Positions 17,511 to 26,892 of a stretch of DNA of 64,000 nt are shown one piece after another. Source of the stretch: JBCCTX01 sp964468435 (GTDB taxonomy: Bacteria > Bacteroidota > Bacteroidia > J057); assembly GCA_964468435.1 (NCBI GenBank), contig CAYXVE010000024.1:1-64000 (forward strand), given 5' to 3'. Numbering within the stretch: position 1 is the stretch's first letter; every line of letters begins with the position of its first letter. The notes beneath the pieces are model-generated. The model ran no database searches. It was not told where the DNA came from and saw nothing but the letters and a program-made list of their open reading frames with translations. The translations under genes and the position numbers were made by a program.

Positions 17511-18782
17511 ATGATGAAAGATGATATGCAATACCAGGAGGAATTAGAGCGGGATTTACATGCGGCTACAGAACACTTTGCAGTTGATTTACTGAAAAAT
17601 AAATTACCTGAAGGATTTACATATCACAACCTAGAACACACATACCAGGTCGTGAATGCCGTACAAGAAATTGGCAAAGCCAATAACCTATCAGAATATG
17701 AAATCAATACCCTGATACTAGCTGCCTGGTTTCACGACCTGGGCTACGTGGAGACCTATGAAGGGCACGAAGAGATAGGCATGAAAATGGCGCGGGAATT
17801 CTTTTCCAAATACAATGTTTCTGAAAAAAGAATAGATGAGATTGTCAAATTGATCGAAGCAACCAAATACAATCAGGCTCCCAGAAATCTGTTGGAAAAA
17901 GCGATTAAAGATGCAGATCTTTTTAATCTTACAACTCCTGATGCACTGAAAAATGCACAACGGATACGGGAAGAATGGGAAATCTTCCGGAATGAGTTTT
18001 TTAGCGATAAAAAATGGAATAAAATGAACCTCTACTTTCTGGAGGAACATCAATATTACACCGAATATGGAAGGGAAATATTAGCTAAGGGCAAAGAAGA
18101 GAATATCAAAAAGCTTAAGGCAAAAATGGAACAGGAAAAAGCCAAGGAAATAAATGTCCTGGAAGACGAACTGCAAAATAGCAAGTCGAAGTTGAAAAAG
18201 CTTAAGAAGAAACTTAAAAAAATCAATGAACATAAACCTGAACGTGGCGTCGAAACCATGTTCCGCGTCACCTACCGTGTACATATCAATCTGAGTTCTA
18301 TTGCCGATAACAAAGCCAATATCCTGCTATCTATCAATGCAATTGTCATTTCGATCGTGATTTCTGCTTTCATACAATTTTTCGACGGTGCAAGTCCCAC
18401 CAATTTTAATTACGTCAATTTCCCCATCGCTATCCCCAGTAGCATTCTCGTAATCGTCTGCCTCACTACGATCGTATTTGCCATTCTATCTACACGACCA
18501 CAAGTGAGCTCCGGGGTATTTACCCGGGAAGATATCCTTAACAAGAAGACTAATCTGCTGTTTTTTGGCAACTTTTACCGGATGGAGATTGATGATTACC
18601 TTTGGGGAATAAATGAAATGATGAATGACAGTGATTACCTCTACAACAGCATGACAAAAGATATATACTTTCTGGGAAAGGTACTTGCTAAAAAATTCAA
18701 GCTTCTGCGCATTGCTTATACTGTTTTCATGTATGGGATGATTCTCGTTGTTCTTGCATTTATTTGGGCCTTTTTACAGTGA
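17511..18782 (+). CDS. HD-domain phosphohydrolase fused to a Pycsar-effector-like (PycTM, DUF5706) membrane domain
   Basis: 423 residues in three parts. Residues 20-200 are an HD domain with His39/His43, 'FHDLGY' (His75-Asp76), 'EGHEE' and a late Asp in 'IKDADLF' (135-137), so metal-dependent phosphohydrolase activity on a nucleotide or similar is likely. Residues 195-245 are a highly charged Lys/Glu coiled coil. Residues 250-423 have the PycTM core 'HINLSSIADNKANILLSINA' (259-278), two helices at about 272-291 and 306-327, the linker 'REDILNKKTNLLFFGNFYRM' and a last helix at 399-421. PycTM modules are membrane-disrupting effectors of the Pycsar cyclic-nucleotide antiphage systems, but no cyclase is adjacent. 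Only 3 bp separate it from ppk1. Confidence 0.85.
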   Translation: MMKDDMQYQEELERDLHAATEHFAVDLLKNKLPEGFTYHNLEHTYQVVNAVQEIGKANNLSEYEINTLILAAWFHDLGYVETYEGHEEIGMKMAREFFSKYNVSEKRIDEIVKLIEATKYNQAPRNLLEKAIKDADLFNLTTPDALKNAQRIREEWEIFRNEFFSDKKWNKMNLYFLEEHQYYTEYGREILAKGKEENIKKLKAKMEQEKAKEINVLEDELQNSKSKLKKLKKKLKKINEHKPERGVETMFRVTYRVHINLSSIADNKANILLSINAIVISIVISAFIQFFDGASPTNFNYVNFPIAIPSSILVIVCLTTIVFAILSTRPQVSSGVFTREDILNKKTNLLFFGNFYRMEIDDYLWGINEMMNDSDYLYNSMTKDIYFLGKVLAKKFKLLRIAYTVFMYGMILVVLAFIWAFLQ

Positions 18783-18785
18783 TTT

Positions 18786-21002
18786 ATGGATCAAGTTAAT
18801 CTGGAAATTTCACAAACTGCTCTCAATCCTTCTCTGGAACAGGATACTGATGCATATAGATATTTTAACCGGGATCTGAGTTGGCTGTCATTCAACTTCA
18901 GAGTACTGCTCGAAGCCAGAGATCGCAATCTTCCCTTATACGAGAGGTTGAAATTCATGGCTATTTACTCATCCAATCTGGATGAGTTTTTCCGGGTGAG
19001 GGTAGCTTCCATCCAAAGTGTTCTGATAATCAAGCAGAAAAAGCTCAAAAAGCTTGGCCTTGAACCCGATACTGTCCTGGACGCCATCTATCAGGAAGTC
19101 AATAGACAACAAGAAATATTTGGGGAGATATTTCGCAAAGAGATCCTACCGGATCTTGAAAGGCATGGAATTATATTACTAAGAACTCCCCTCAAAGAAC
19201 TTTCACAACTCGATCATATCCGGGATATGTTCTTTGAACAAATACTTCCCTTTCTGCATGTCGAGTTATTGATGAAAAATAAAATTCTGCACTTCCTCAG
19301 AGACCAGGCCTTGTACCTCGTCGTGAAGCTTCGCAAAAAAAAACCGGAAAACCTCACAGATGACTCGGCCTCCAAATCCAAAATGAGATATGCCCTAATC
19401 CAGATTCCTACCCATTACTTTTCCAGATTTGTACAATTACCCCAGATCGACGGAAAACATTATATCATGTTCCTCGATGATGTTATCCGTTTTAACCTCG
19501 ATATTGTTTTTCCAGGTTATATCGTAGAGGCTTCCCACAGTATCAAACTGTCCCGGAATGCCGATTTGCTCATTGAAGATGAATTCAATGGAGATCTAGT
19601 AGCTAAAATCCGCAAAAGCTTGCTCAAAAGAAGAGTAGGCGCCCCCGCCAGATTTCTCTATGACAAATCCATGCCCAAAGGCATGATCAAATATCTCCTG
19701 GCTACCTTTAGCCTGGATTCTACAGATAGTAATCTCCCTGAGCACTTTGTACGTTCATTCAGACTAAATAAGTCTGAGATGATCGCAGGTGGGCGCTATC
19801 ACAACTTTATGGACTTCTTTTCATTTCCCAATCCCCTGAGTCCTCAACTGGAACTCCCCCCTTTCAGGCAACTAAACTATGATCCATTTGACGAAGAAAC
19901 CTCTATCTTTCAGGCTATCCAGGAAAGGGATCACATGCTGCATTTTCCCTATCAATCCTATGAATACGTACTCCGCTTCCTGAATGAAGCAGCCCTCGAC
20001 CCATATGTAGAAGAGATATATACTACCCAGTACCGGGTCGCATCAGACTCCGCCATTGTCAATACCCTGATCAACGCAGCGAGGAATAACAAACGTGTTA
20101 CGGTATTTGTCGAAATAAAAGCTCGCTTTGATGAGGCTACCAATCTGGAAACGGCAGAAGAAATGAAACAGGCGGGTGTAAAAGTGATATTCAGTCTTCC
20201 CGGCCTGAAAGTCCACGCCAAAGTCGCCTTGGTCATGCGTAGAGAACAGGATCAGGTCAGGAGATATGCTTTTCTGAGTACAGGGAATTTTAATGAAAAA
20301 ACCGCCCGAATCTACGCAGATCACGGATTGTTTACCTCCGATGATACGATCACAAGCGAACTCAGACAGGTATTCCAGTATCTGGAAGATGAAACCCCTC
20401 CAGATCCTTTCCAACAGCTTCTCGTCGCCCAGTTTACTCTACGGCAGCAGTTTGAAGCTTTTATCGACCGGGAAATCCAACATGTCAAAGCAGGCAAACC
20501 CGGATATATCCTAATCAAGATCAATAATTTTGAGGATAAACAAATGATCGACAAAATGTATGAGGCAAGCAATGCGGGAGTAAAAGTTGATTTGATCGTA
20601 AGAAGTATTTGCTGCATCAGGCCGGGTATGGAAAATACAAGTGAAAATATAACTATACGGCGAATCGTAGGACGCTTTTTGGAACACGCAAGGATATTTG
20701 TTTTTTATAACTCAGGAGCATACAACATGTATCTGGGCTCATCTGACTGGATGGAGAGAAACCTCAAGCGAAGAATTGAGGTGGTATTTCCCCTGAAAGA
20801 TGCATCACTCAAATCGGAAATCATGCATATTCTCAAGCTCCAACTCACAGATAATATCAAGGCCGTTACACTGAATCAGGATATCAATAATATACCAGTT
20901 CCGTATGATGATCAAAATCCTGTATGTGCCCAGGAGGATACATACAAACTGATTGAATTGGGAAAACTAGGTAAGGATAAAGATCTATTTTCCAAACTGT
21001 AA
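18786..21002 (+). CDS. ppk1: polyphosphate kinase 1
   Basis: 738 residues, normal length. It polymerises the ATP gamma phosphate into inorganic polyphosphate. The N domain starts 'YFNRDLSWLSFNFRVLLEAR' and has 'AIYSSNLDEFFRVRVASI' (the Ppk1 dimer/N-domain signature); the catalytic part has 'GLKVHAKVALV' with the phospho-accepting His477 in its H-x-K, 'STGNFNEKTARIYADHGLFT' and the C2 region 'MYLGSSDWMERNLKRRIEV'. Translation is almost certainly coupled to the HD/PycTM gene (3-bp gap), which makes polyphosphate a candidate partner of that protein. Confidence 0.97.
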   Translation: MDQVNLEISQTALNPSLEQDTDAYRYFNRDLSWLSFNFRVLLEARDRNLPLYERLKFMAIYSSNLDEFFRVRVASIQSVLIIKQKKLKKLGLEPDTVLDAIYQEVNRQQEIFGEIFRKEILPDLERHGIILLRTPLKELSQLDHIRDMFFEQILPFLHVELLMKNKILHFLRDQALYLVVKLRKKKPENLTDDSASKSKMRYALIQIPTHYFSRFVQLPQIDGKHYIMFLDDVIRFNLDIVFPGYIVEASHSIKLSRNADLLIEDEFNGDLVAKIRKSLLKRRVGAPARFLYDKSMPKGMIKYLLATFSLDSTDSNLPEHFVRSFRLNKSEMIAGGRYHNFMDFFSFPNPLSPQLELPPFRQLNYDPFDEETSIFQAIQERDHMLHFPYQSYEYVLRFLNEAALDPYVEEIYTTQYRVASDSAIVNTLINAARNNKRVTVFVEIKARFDEATNLETAEEMKQAGVKVIFSLPGLKVHAKVALVMRREQDQVRRYAFLSTGNFNEKTARIYADHGLFTSDDTITSELRQVFQYLEDETPPDPFQQLLVAQFTLRQQFEAFIDREIQHVKAGKPGYILIKINNFEDKQMIDKMYEASNAGVKVDLIVRSICCIRPGMENTSENITIRRIVGRFLEHARIFVFYNSGAYNMYLGSSDWMERNLKRRIEVVFPLKDASLKSEIMHILKLQLTDNIKAVTLNQDINNIPVPYDDQNPVCAQEDTYKLIELGKLGKDKDLFSKL

Positions 21003-21154
21003 CATCCTCAGCTCGTTATCTTTATATTAAACGTTACATCACAATCAACATTGTTTAAGGGTAAAATTGTATACACCTCTTTCAATGAAAAAATTATAGC
21101 ATTAAAATTGCTATATGTTTACTGTTCAAAAACCTAGACATAATACCATAGTTT

Positions 21155-24100
21155 ATGTATAGACTATTTCAATATTTTTTCTTTTTTGGATTGATCATTT
21201 CTTTTAGCCTTCCTCTCAGAGCGCAGCTACCTCCCAATCAACCCGAACAGGATTGTATCAACGCCGTCGAGGTTTGTAACATGGATACCATCGTCCAGCT
21301 ACAGGCTTACACTGGCCTGGGATTGAACGAGGATGAGATCACTAATGAAAATTCTTGTCTGGGAAAAGGTACGACCAGTGAGGTGTGGTATATTTTCACC
21401 ATACAGCAAAGCGGTAACCTGTGCTTTACCATTACACAGTTCGACACCCTGGCAGATGATTATGACTGGGCACTGTTCAACATTACCAATGCTACCTGTG
21501 CAGATATCATCAACGGTAATGTAACCTCTTTTGGGGGGAACTGTAACTTTGGGAGCAACGAACTGGGATGTGGAGGACGGACCGGTGCAAATGGCGAGAC
21601 AGGAGGCGATTGCCAGGAGCAGAATGAATCCTGTATTCCCGTTGTAGCAGGTGAAGTATATGTACTGAATATATCGAGCTTTGAGCCTTCTGACAGGGAT
21701 ATTGAAGGGTTTTTCCTCGACTGGAACGGTTCTACAGCTATTATAGGAGACAATGAGCCACCCAGACTGGATTTTGCCTTTCAGGAATGCGACAATAATA
21801 CTATCACAGTAGGATTTAGTGAAAATGTGGTTTGTCAGACCCTTACACCCACAGATTTTTCGATTACAGGTCCTGACGGAAATCACATTGTAACGCGTAT
21901 TGATAAGCCTGACTGTGATAATGGAGCTTCGACTTTTGCAGATAGCTTTGTTTTGGAAATCAATCCTGCTATCACTGTCAGTGGCCAATATACCATCTCA
22001 TTGACCGGTGAGGTACTAGACATATGTGGATTCGCAGCAGAACTCCCCAACAGCCAAACGATTAATCTCAATACACTTCCCGCAATTGTAAGCGCTACAC
22101 CACAGGCGATATGTTTGGGGGATAGTTCTACCCTGCAGATCACAGGCCTTACCAATCCCGGTCAGTATAATATCACATGGACACCTGGGAATCTCAGCGG
22201 TGCTGCCGTAACGGTCAACCCTGACAGCACTACCACTTACAATGTTCGGATTCAGGACATTTCAGGATGTCTACGTTTTCAGGATTCCATAGAAATTGCC
22301 GTGCTCCCTAGCCCCACATCTACATTTACTGCTACTGACAGCCTTTGTACCAATCAAAGTGGTACAATCACTTATACTGGTGAAGCTCCGATTGGTTCAT
22401 CCTTTACCTGGAATTTCGATCGTGGACAAGTTATCAATGGAAGTGCCGCAGGCCCCTATGAAGTGCAATGGGATGAACCTGGCTTGAAAAATATTTCCCT
22501 AGTCGTAGAATCCAATGGATGTATCAGCGACCTGACAGAGTTTCCCATAACCATTTTTCAGACTCCCAGTACAGAACTGTTAGTTCCTGAAGAAGCCTGT
22601 GAAAACAACGAAATCAGTATCCTCTATGGCGGTAATGCTTCAGCTAATGCTGATTATCAATGGGGCTTCAATGGTGGCATCCTGCTCAGACAGGATACTG
22701 CTGTAGGTCCAGGACCTTTTACCCTAAGGTACGAAAATGATGGCGTAAAAACCATTAGCCTGACTATTACAGAAAATGGATGTAGTGCTTCGACCTCTCA
22801 GAATATTTCCATTAATCCCCTTCCCATCTCTGAGATCGCCCAGTTACCTGATCAGTGCCTCAACAACAATGAATTTCAATTCAGATATTCCGGACCCAAT
22901 GACAATATTGAGGAATACAACTGGGACTTCGGAGATGGGAATGGCTCTACACTTGTCAATCCCACTCACATATTCGATATATCTGGTAGAAGAATCATCC
23001 AATTGGGTGTAATTGATGAAAATGGATGTCTAGCAATTGGAACCGATACCGTTGAAGTATTTGACGAACCCACGGCCGATTTCACTACGGATAATGGGTG
23101 TATACGTGAGAAAATTTCTTTTGAAAACCTCTCTTCTACCCCACCCACTACACGTATAGAAAGAAATGAATGGAATTATGGGGATGGTACCGCTTCCATT
23201 CAGGTTAATCCCAGTCATAGATATCAGGCTTCAGGTAACTTCAGGGTTTCACTAAGAGTTATTACAGAAGATGGATGTACCGATACCACATCTTCCGTTG
23301 TACAGATCTTCCCTACACCGGATGCAGACTTCGAAACAGATAACCTTTGCCTCGGAGATACTACTACATTTGTCGACTTAAGTACTCTGCAAGCCCTTAC
23401 TAACGATGAAATTGAATCATGGTCCTGGGATTTTGGTGATGGTAGAAGAGGTGGAAACCTGGATTCCATAACACATAATTACAATGCGACAGGTACTTAT
23501 CAGGTAAACCTAAGAGTCGAAAGTAATAATGGATGTGCCGATAGTATCAATAAAGATATTACGATCTTTCCCTCCAATCAGCCGATCCAGGGGATCGGAG
23601 ATACCGTTTGTTTTGGTGAATCTGCCCTACTCACCATTGACAGCGTTGCCGCTGGCAGCCGGGTAGATTGGTACAATACGGATACTAGTAGTTTTCCCTT
23701 CTTTACAGGACAGACACTGGTTACAGAACCCCTACTGTTGAACCAAAATTTCTTTGTAGAATCTATTTCCTCCCAGGGATGTATAAGCGCCAGAGCCACT
23801 GTAAGGGCTAACGTTATCCCCAGAGCGACCGGACAAATCGTCGTGAGTGATACCGTCGTGGAAATACCCAATGCCATAGTCAACTTCAGGCTGGCAGGTA
23901 ATGTACTGGGAGAAGAATTCTCATGGAGTTTCGGCGATGGAGAACAATCCACATCTGATCAGCCTGCACACCAGTACCAATTTCCCGGAAAATACAATGT
24001 CAACCTCCAGGTCATAGATGTCAATGGCTGTGAATATCGTTTCAGCGATGTCATCGAGGTGATCAAGCTGGCAGACCTGTTTGCTCCGTCTGCTTTCTCA

Positions 24101-24346
24101 CCCAACGGCGATGGAGTCAATGATAACTTCTTTGTAGTCTCCAAGTTGGCACGCCAGTTTCAGATACAGATCTTCAATCGTTGGGGAAAAATGGTATACG
24201 AATCCAATGATCCCAACTTTCGCTGGGATGGATTGAGCATGAATGGCGAGGCCCTTCAGGAGGGTGTTTATGTATACCTTGTCAAGGCGCAGGATTCAGA
24301 AGGAGATATCCTGGAGGAGTCCGGAAGCGTGACGATTATACGGTAA
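21155..24346 (+). CDS. PKD-repeat surface protein with type IX secretion (type B) sorting domain
   Basis: 1063 residues, exported by Sec (signal about 1-23, ending 'LRAQ') and then by the type IX system. After an N-terminal jelly-roll-like domain with many Cys (about 30-200, 'CINAVEVCNMDTIVQL', 'SEVWYIFTIQQSGNLCFTI') there is an Ig-like region and several PKD domains, each with a 'W-x-F-G-D-G' core ('YNWDFGDGNGST', 'WNYGDGTAS', 'WSWDFGDGRRGG', 'FSWSFGDGEQST'). The last ~85 residues are the CHU_C/gliding-type sorting domain 'FSPNGDGVNDNFFV ... IFNRWGKMVYES ... WDG ... EGVYVYLV'. Probably an adhesin or matrix protein. A strong terminator follows. Confidence 0.93.
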   Translation: MYRLFQYFFFFGLIISFSLPLRAQLPPNQPEQDCINAVEVCNMDTIVQLQAYTGLGLNEDEITNENSCLGKGTTSEVWYIFTIQQSGNLCFTITQFDTLADDYDWALFNITNATCADIINGNVTSFGGNCNFGSNELGCGGRTGANGETGGDCQEQNESCIPVVAGEVYVLNISSFEPSDRDIEGFFLDWNGSTAIIGDNEPPRLDFAFQECDNNTITVGFSENVVCQTLTPTDFSITGPDGNHIVTRIDKPDCDNGASTFADSFVLEINPAITVSGQYTISLTGEVLDICGFAAELPNSQTINLNTLPAIVSATPQAICLGDSSTLQITGLTNPGQYNITWTPGNLSGAAVTVNPDSTTTYNVRIQDISGCLRFQDSIEIAVLPSPTSTFTATDSLCTNQSGTITYTGEAPIGSSFTWNFDRGQVINGSAAGPYEVQWDEPGLKNISLVVESNGCISDLTEFPITIFQTPSTELLVPEEACENNEISILYGGNASANADYQWGFNGGILLRQDTAVGPGPFTLRYENDGVKTISLTITENGCSASTSQNISINPLPISEIAQLPDQCLNNNEFQFRYSGPNDNIEEYNWDFGDGNGSTLVNPTHIFDISGRRIIQLGVIDENGCLAIGTDTVEVFDEPTADFTTDNGCIREKISFENLSSTPPTTRIERNEWNYGDGTASIQVNPSHRYQASGNFRVSLRVITEDGCTDTTSSVVQIFPTPDADFETDNLCLGDTTTFVDLSTLQALTNDEIESWSWDFGDGRRGGNLDSITHNYNATGTYQVNLRVESNNGCADSINKDITIFPSNQPIQGIGDTVCFGESALLTIDSVAAGSRVDWYNTDTSSFPFFTGQTLVTEPLLLNQNFFVESISSQGCISARATVRANVIPRATGQIVVSDTVVEIPNAIVNFRLAGNVLGEEFSWSFGDGEQSTSDQPAHQYQFPGKYNVNLQVIDVNGCEYRFSDVIEVIKLADLFAPSAFSPNGDGVNDNFFVVSKLARQFQIQIFNRWGKMVYESNDPNFRWDGLSMNGEALQEGVYVYLVKAQDSEGDILEESGSVTIIR

Positions 24347-24364
24347 AAATTCTCAACATAAATC

Positions 24365-24409
24365 AGCGGTTCTGAATAAATCAAAGATTTTATTCAGAAC
24401 CGCTTTTTT
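24365..24409 (+). terminator. rho-independent terminator
   Basis: Perfect 16-bp stem (24365-24380 pairing with 24389-24404), 8-nt loop, and a run of six T at 24404-24409, 19 bp after the stop codon of the PKD protein gene. Confidence 0.92.
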
Positions 24410-24497
24410 ATGGATTAATTTCGAATATTGACTCTATTTATACAAACGGATTGCAATACATGTGTCTATAACAAGTCTTTGAGTCCAGTCGGAGTAT

Positions 24498-25082
24498 ATG
24501 CCGCTATTGGGGAAAAATACAATCTATACTTACAGTGATGAGCAATTGATCGCCCATTACAAAGCGGGCAGTGATCCCCTATATGTGGGTATACTATTTG
24601 AAAGATATACCGAGCTAGTTTTTCTGTTGTGCATGAAATACTTCAAAAATGAAGTAGAAAGTGAAGATGCTACCATGTATATCTTTGAGAGATTACTTAA
24701 AGATCTTAAACGCTATGAGATTGAAAACTTCAAAGCCTGGCTGAGCACAGTAGTCAGGAATTATTGCCTTACATCACTCAAACGAAAACAACAGCTTTTT
24801 GAAAAACAAGAAGAATTCAGGCAGGTGCTCAGTACAGCTGAAATGATTGATGTAAGAGCTAAAGATAATGAACAGGAGGAATACCAATATCAGTTATTGG
24901 AAAAAGCTATCGATCAACTAAAAGTGCCACAAAAAATCTGTCTCAGGTTATTTTATTTTGAAAATATGAGTTACCAGGATATCACTCTGAAAACAGGGTA
25001 TACATTCAAAGAAGTCAAGAGCTATATCCAGAACGGAAAACGCAACCTAAAAAATATACTTAGGGAGTATTATCATGAATAA
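24498..25082 (+). CDS. ECF-type RNA polymerase sigma factor
   Basis: 194 residues. Region 2 covers about 20-90 ('YVGILFERYTELVFLLCMKY', 'DATMYIFERLLKDLKRYEIE', 'FKAWLSTVVRNYCLTSLKRK'), region 4 about 130-190 ('AIDQLKVPQKICLRLFYFE', 'MSYQDITLKTGYTFKEVKSY', 'IQNGKRNLKNIL'). A GGAG at 24491-24494 is one of the few Shine-Dalgarno-like sequences in this window. The last 8 bp overlap the start of the next gene, a membrane protein likely to be its anti-sigma partner. The regulon is unknown; cell-envelope or surface genes are a reasonable guess given the neighbours. Confidence 0.92.
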   Translation: MPLLGKNTIYTYSDEQLIAHYKAGSDPLYVGILFERYTELVFLLCMKYFKNEVESEDATMYIFERLLKDLKRYEIENFKAWLSTVVRNYCLTSLKRKQQLFEKQEEFRQVLSTAEMIDVRAKDNEQEEYQYQLLEKAIDQLKVPQKICLRLFYFENMSYQDITLKTGYTFKEVKSYIQNGKRNLKNILREYYHE

Positions 25083-25896
25083 CAGTGGAACACACATACA
25101 GTTTCCCGATTTAGAGGAACTTGATCAGTTTTGGAAGGGGACATTGGATGAGTCCAGAAAAGCAGAAATACTGCAACTGATCGAGCAAGACAAACTATAT
25201 CGAGACGCAATAGAAGGGTATAAATGGGTTGAAAGACCTGAAGAGGTACACAAAAGGGTAAAACGCCTACAAAAAAGAGCCCGCCTGAAAATTGATCAAC
25301 TCAATGTGGTATCTACCCTACAGTCAAAGCGAAAGTCAAGAGTTAACCCAAAATATGATTTTACACAGCTAGCAGGAATCATATCTGGTCTGTTTCTGAC
25401 AGCATTGATCCTGATCGTGCTCTTCTATATTGACTTCGAAAATGATACCCCGGAAGAAAAAGCACCAGAAGAGATCAATAGACAAACCTGGGTTATTCCA
25501 GTAATTGAGGATGAGGACAGGTCGTTTTTCATCCCAGTATGGAACCATGATGAGATCTTGCCTAATGATCCGCAAATACCCACTCTAGCATATCGCCTTT
25601 CAGAAGATCATGACTCCCCTTCCTCAACAAAAGATCAATCACCAGAGCAAGTCCTGAAATATGCATATTCATTAGCGGTAGCTGGTAAATATGAGTTAGC
25701 AGAAACTACATTAAAAGACATTATTTCACAATCTCATCCTATGCAATATCATGCTTACTGGCTGTTGGCACAGGTATATCTACAAAACGGACGCTTGTAT
25801 AAAGCCCAACCCATTCTCAATGGTTTGAGCAGACATTCGGAGCTATACGGTAGTATGGCCAGGAAGTTAATCCAGGATCAGAAACCTGGTTCATAA
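25075..25896 (+). CDS. membrane protein with TPR-like C-terminus, putative anti-sigma factor
   Basis: 273 residues. The N-terminal cytosolic part ('LEELDQFWKGTLDESRKAEI', about 10-29, then a basic coiled region to 85) has the look of the zinc-less anti-sigma domains of Bacteroidota; one transmembrane helix lies at about 101-122 ('IISGLFLTALILIVLFYIDF'); the periplasmic part ends with a TPR pair ('VLKYAYSLAVAGKYELAETT', 'YHAYWLLAQVYLQNGRLYKA'). Overlap of its start with the sigma gene stop implies translational coupling. The anti-sigma role is inference from position and topology; there is no direct motif. It overlaps the convergent SPOR gene by 19 bp. Confidence 0.75.
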   Translation: MNNSGTHIQFPDLEELDQFWKGTLDESRKAEILQLIEQDKLYRDAIEGYKWVERPEEVHKRVKRLQKRARLKIDQLNVVSTLQSKRKSRVNPKYDFTQLAGIISGLFLTALILIVLFYIDFENDTPEEKAPEEINRQTWVIPVIEDEDRSFFIPVWNHDEILPNDPQIPTLAYRLSEDHDSPSSTKDQSPEQVLKYAYSLAVAGKYELAETTLKDIISQSHPMQYHAYWLLAQVYLQNGRLYKAQPILNGLSRHSELYGSMARKLIQDQKPGS

Positions 25897-26855
25897 ATCC
25901 ATAGATTTTCCTTGGTTCTTGGATTGTGTTGTTGTGAAAAATACTCTAATTCAGTGCGTTGATTGGCATGATATATTGAAACACGATAGTATCCGGATGA
26001 TTCTTCCGGAGCAATAATCAGTGGATAAAATCCTTGTGATAGCTTTTTGTTTGCAAATGTCTGAGCAGAAGATAAATCTTTGAAACTGGCTGCTATAAGG
26101 TAGTAATCAAATTTAGCTCTTAATACGCTGGTTTGGGATACCCTTCCTTCGCCTTCTGGTAGGCCTCTACTGAAAGCTACCAAATCAGCGGGTTGCTCAT
26201 ATACCCATCCGGTTTCCCTCCCTGCGCGTTTAAGTTTGCTGGCATAAGCTTCAATTTCTGATTTACTCTTTGTAGCGTAGACGTGAACACGATATGTAGG
26301 CGAGTCAAATGTGGGAAGTAAAATTTCAGGTTCATATTTATTTTCACGCAGGCGATCGGCAAGTTCTTCTGCTGCTTCGTATGTTGTGAAACTTCCCAGG
26401 ATGAGATAGTACATCGGCCCATCCGTGATGGGAGATGCTGATGGTAGGGATTGCTCTTCTATTACATCTTGTGCCTTTGAAGGCCATTCGGAGGGAATGT
26501 CTTCAAGATAGATCCATCCCTTGAGTTTACCCTGAAGCTGCCTCGAGAAATTTTCTACCGCCTGGCGATCCTTGGCGCTGAATATACCAATCCTGTAGGT
26601 AGTACCGCCAGGTTCAGGGAAAATGATGTAAGCCCTGTATCCTCTTTCTGCCAGTGCATCAACAAAGTTTTTGGCTGTTTCGAATGTACCATAGCTTCCC
26701 ACAACCATATGATAAGCAGGAGGTTCCAGCCTTAACTGTTGTTCCGTCAATTCGGAGATAGTTACAAGACTGGAAGCAGTATATCCACCGAGGTAGCTAA
26801 TAGATATCCATAAGCTACAAATGATAAGTAATCTTAATGTGTGCAAGGCTTTCAT
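25878..26855 (-). CDS. triple SPOR-domain envelope protein
   Basis: 325 residues. An N-terminal hydrophobic segment (about 7-28) is a signal peptide or anchor. Three SPOR repeats follow at about 49-122, 147-222 and 249-323; each starts 'Y-x-x-x-x-G/A-S-F/Y' ('YHMVVGSYGTFETAKNFVDA', 'YYLILGSFTTYEAAEELADR', 'YYLIAASFKDLSSAQTFANK') and ends with 'W-I/V-Y-E'. SPOR domains bind peptidoglycan glycan strands stripped of stem peptides at division sites. Three in a row in one small protein is uncommon. The gene is 37 bp downstream of another SPOR gene on the same strand, so they probably form an operon. Confidence 0.88.
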   Translation of the reverse strand: MKALHTLRLLIICSLWISISYLGGYTASSLVTISELTEQQLRLEPPAYHMVVGSYGTFETAKNFVDALAERGYRAYIIFPEPGGTTYRIGIFSAKDRQAVENFSRQLQGKLKGWIYLEDIPSEWPSKAQDVIEEQSLPSASPITDGPMYYLILGSFTTYEAAEELADRLRENKYEPEILLPTFDSPTYRVHVYATKSKSEIEAYASKLKRAGRETGWVYEQPADLVAFSRGLPEGEGRVSQTSVLRAKFDYYLIAASFKDLSSAQTFANKKLSQGFYPLIIAPEESSGYYRVSIYHANQRTELEYFSQQHNPRTKENLWIYEPGF

Positions 26856-26892
26856 AATAGATCTATCAATGATGAGCGAAGTATTTGCAGAA

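Noticed and set aside
17511..18782. A complete Pycsar antiphage operon
   Set aside because: The PycTM module is present, but there is no nucleotide cyclase gene within several genes on either side; the neighbours are an FKBP isomerase and ppk1.
21299..21988. 229-codon minus-strand open frame
   Set aside because: Shadow of the PKD protein gene, whose domains are certain.
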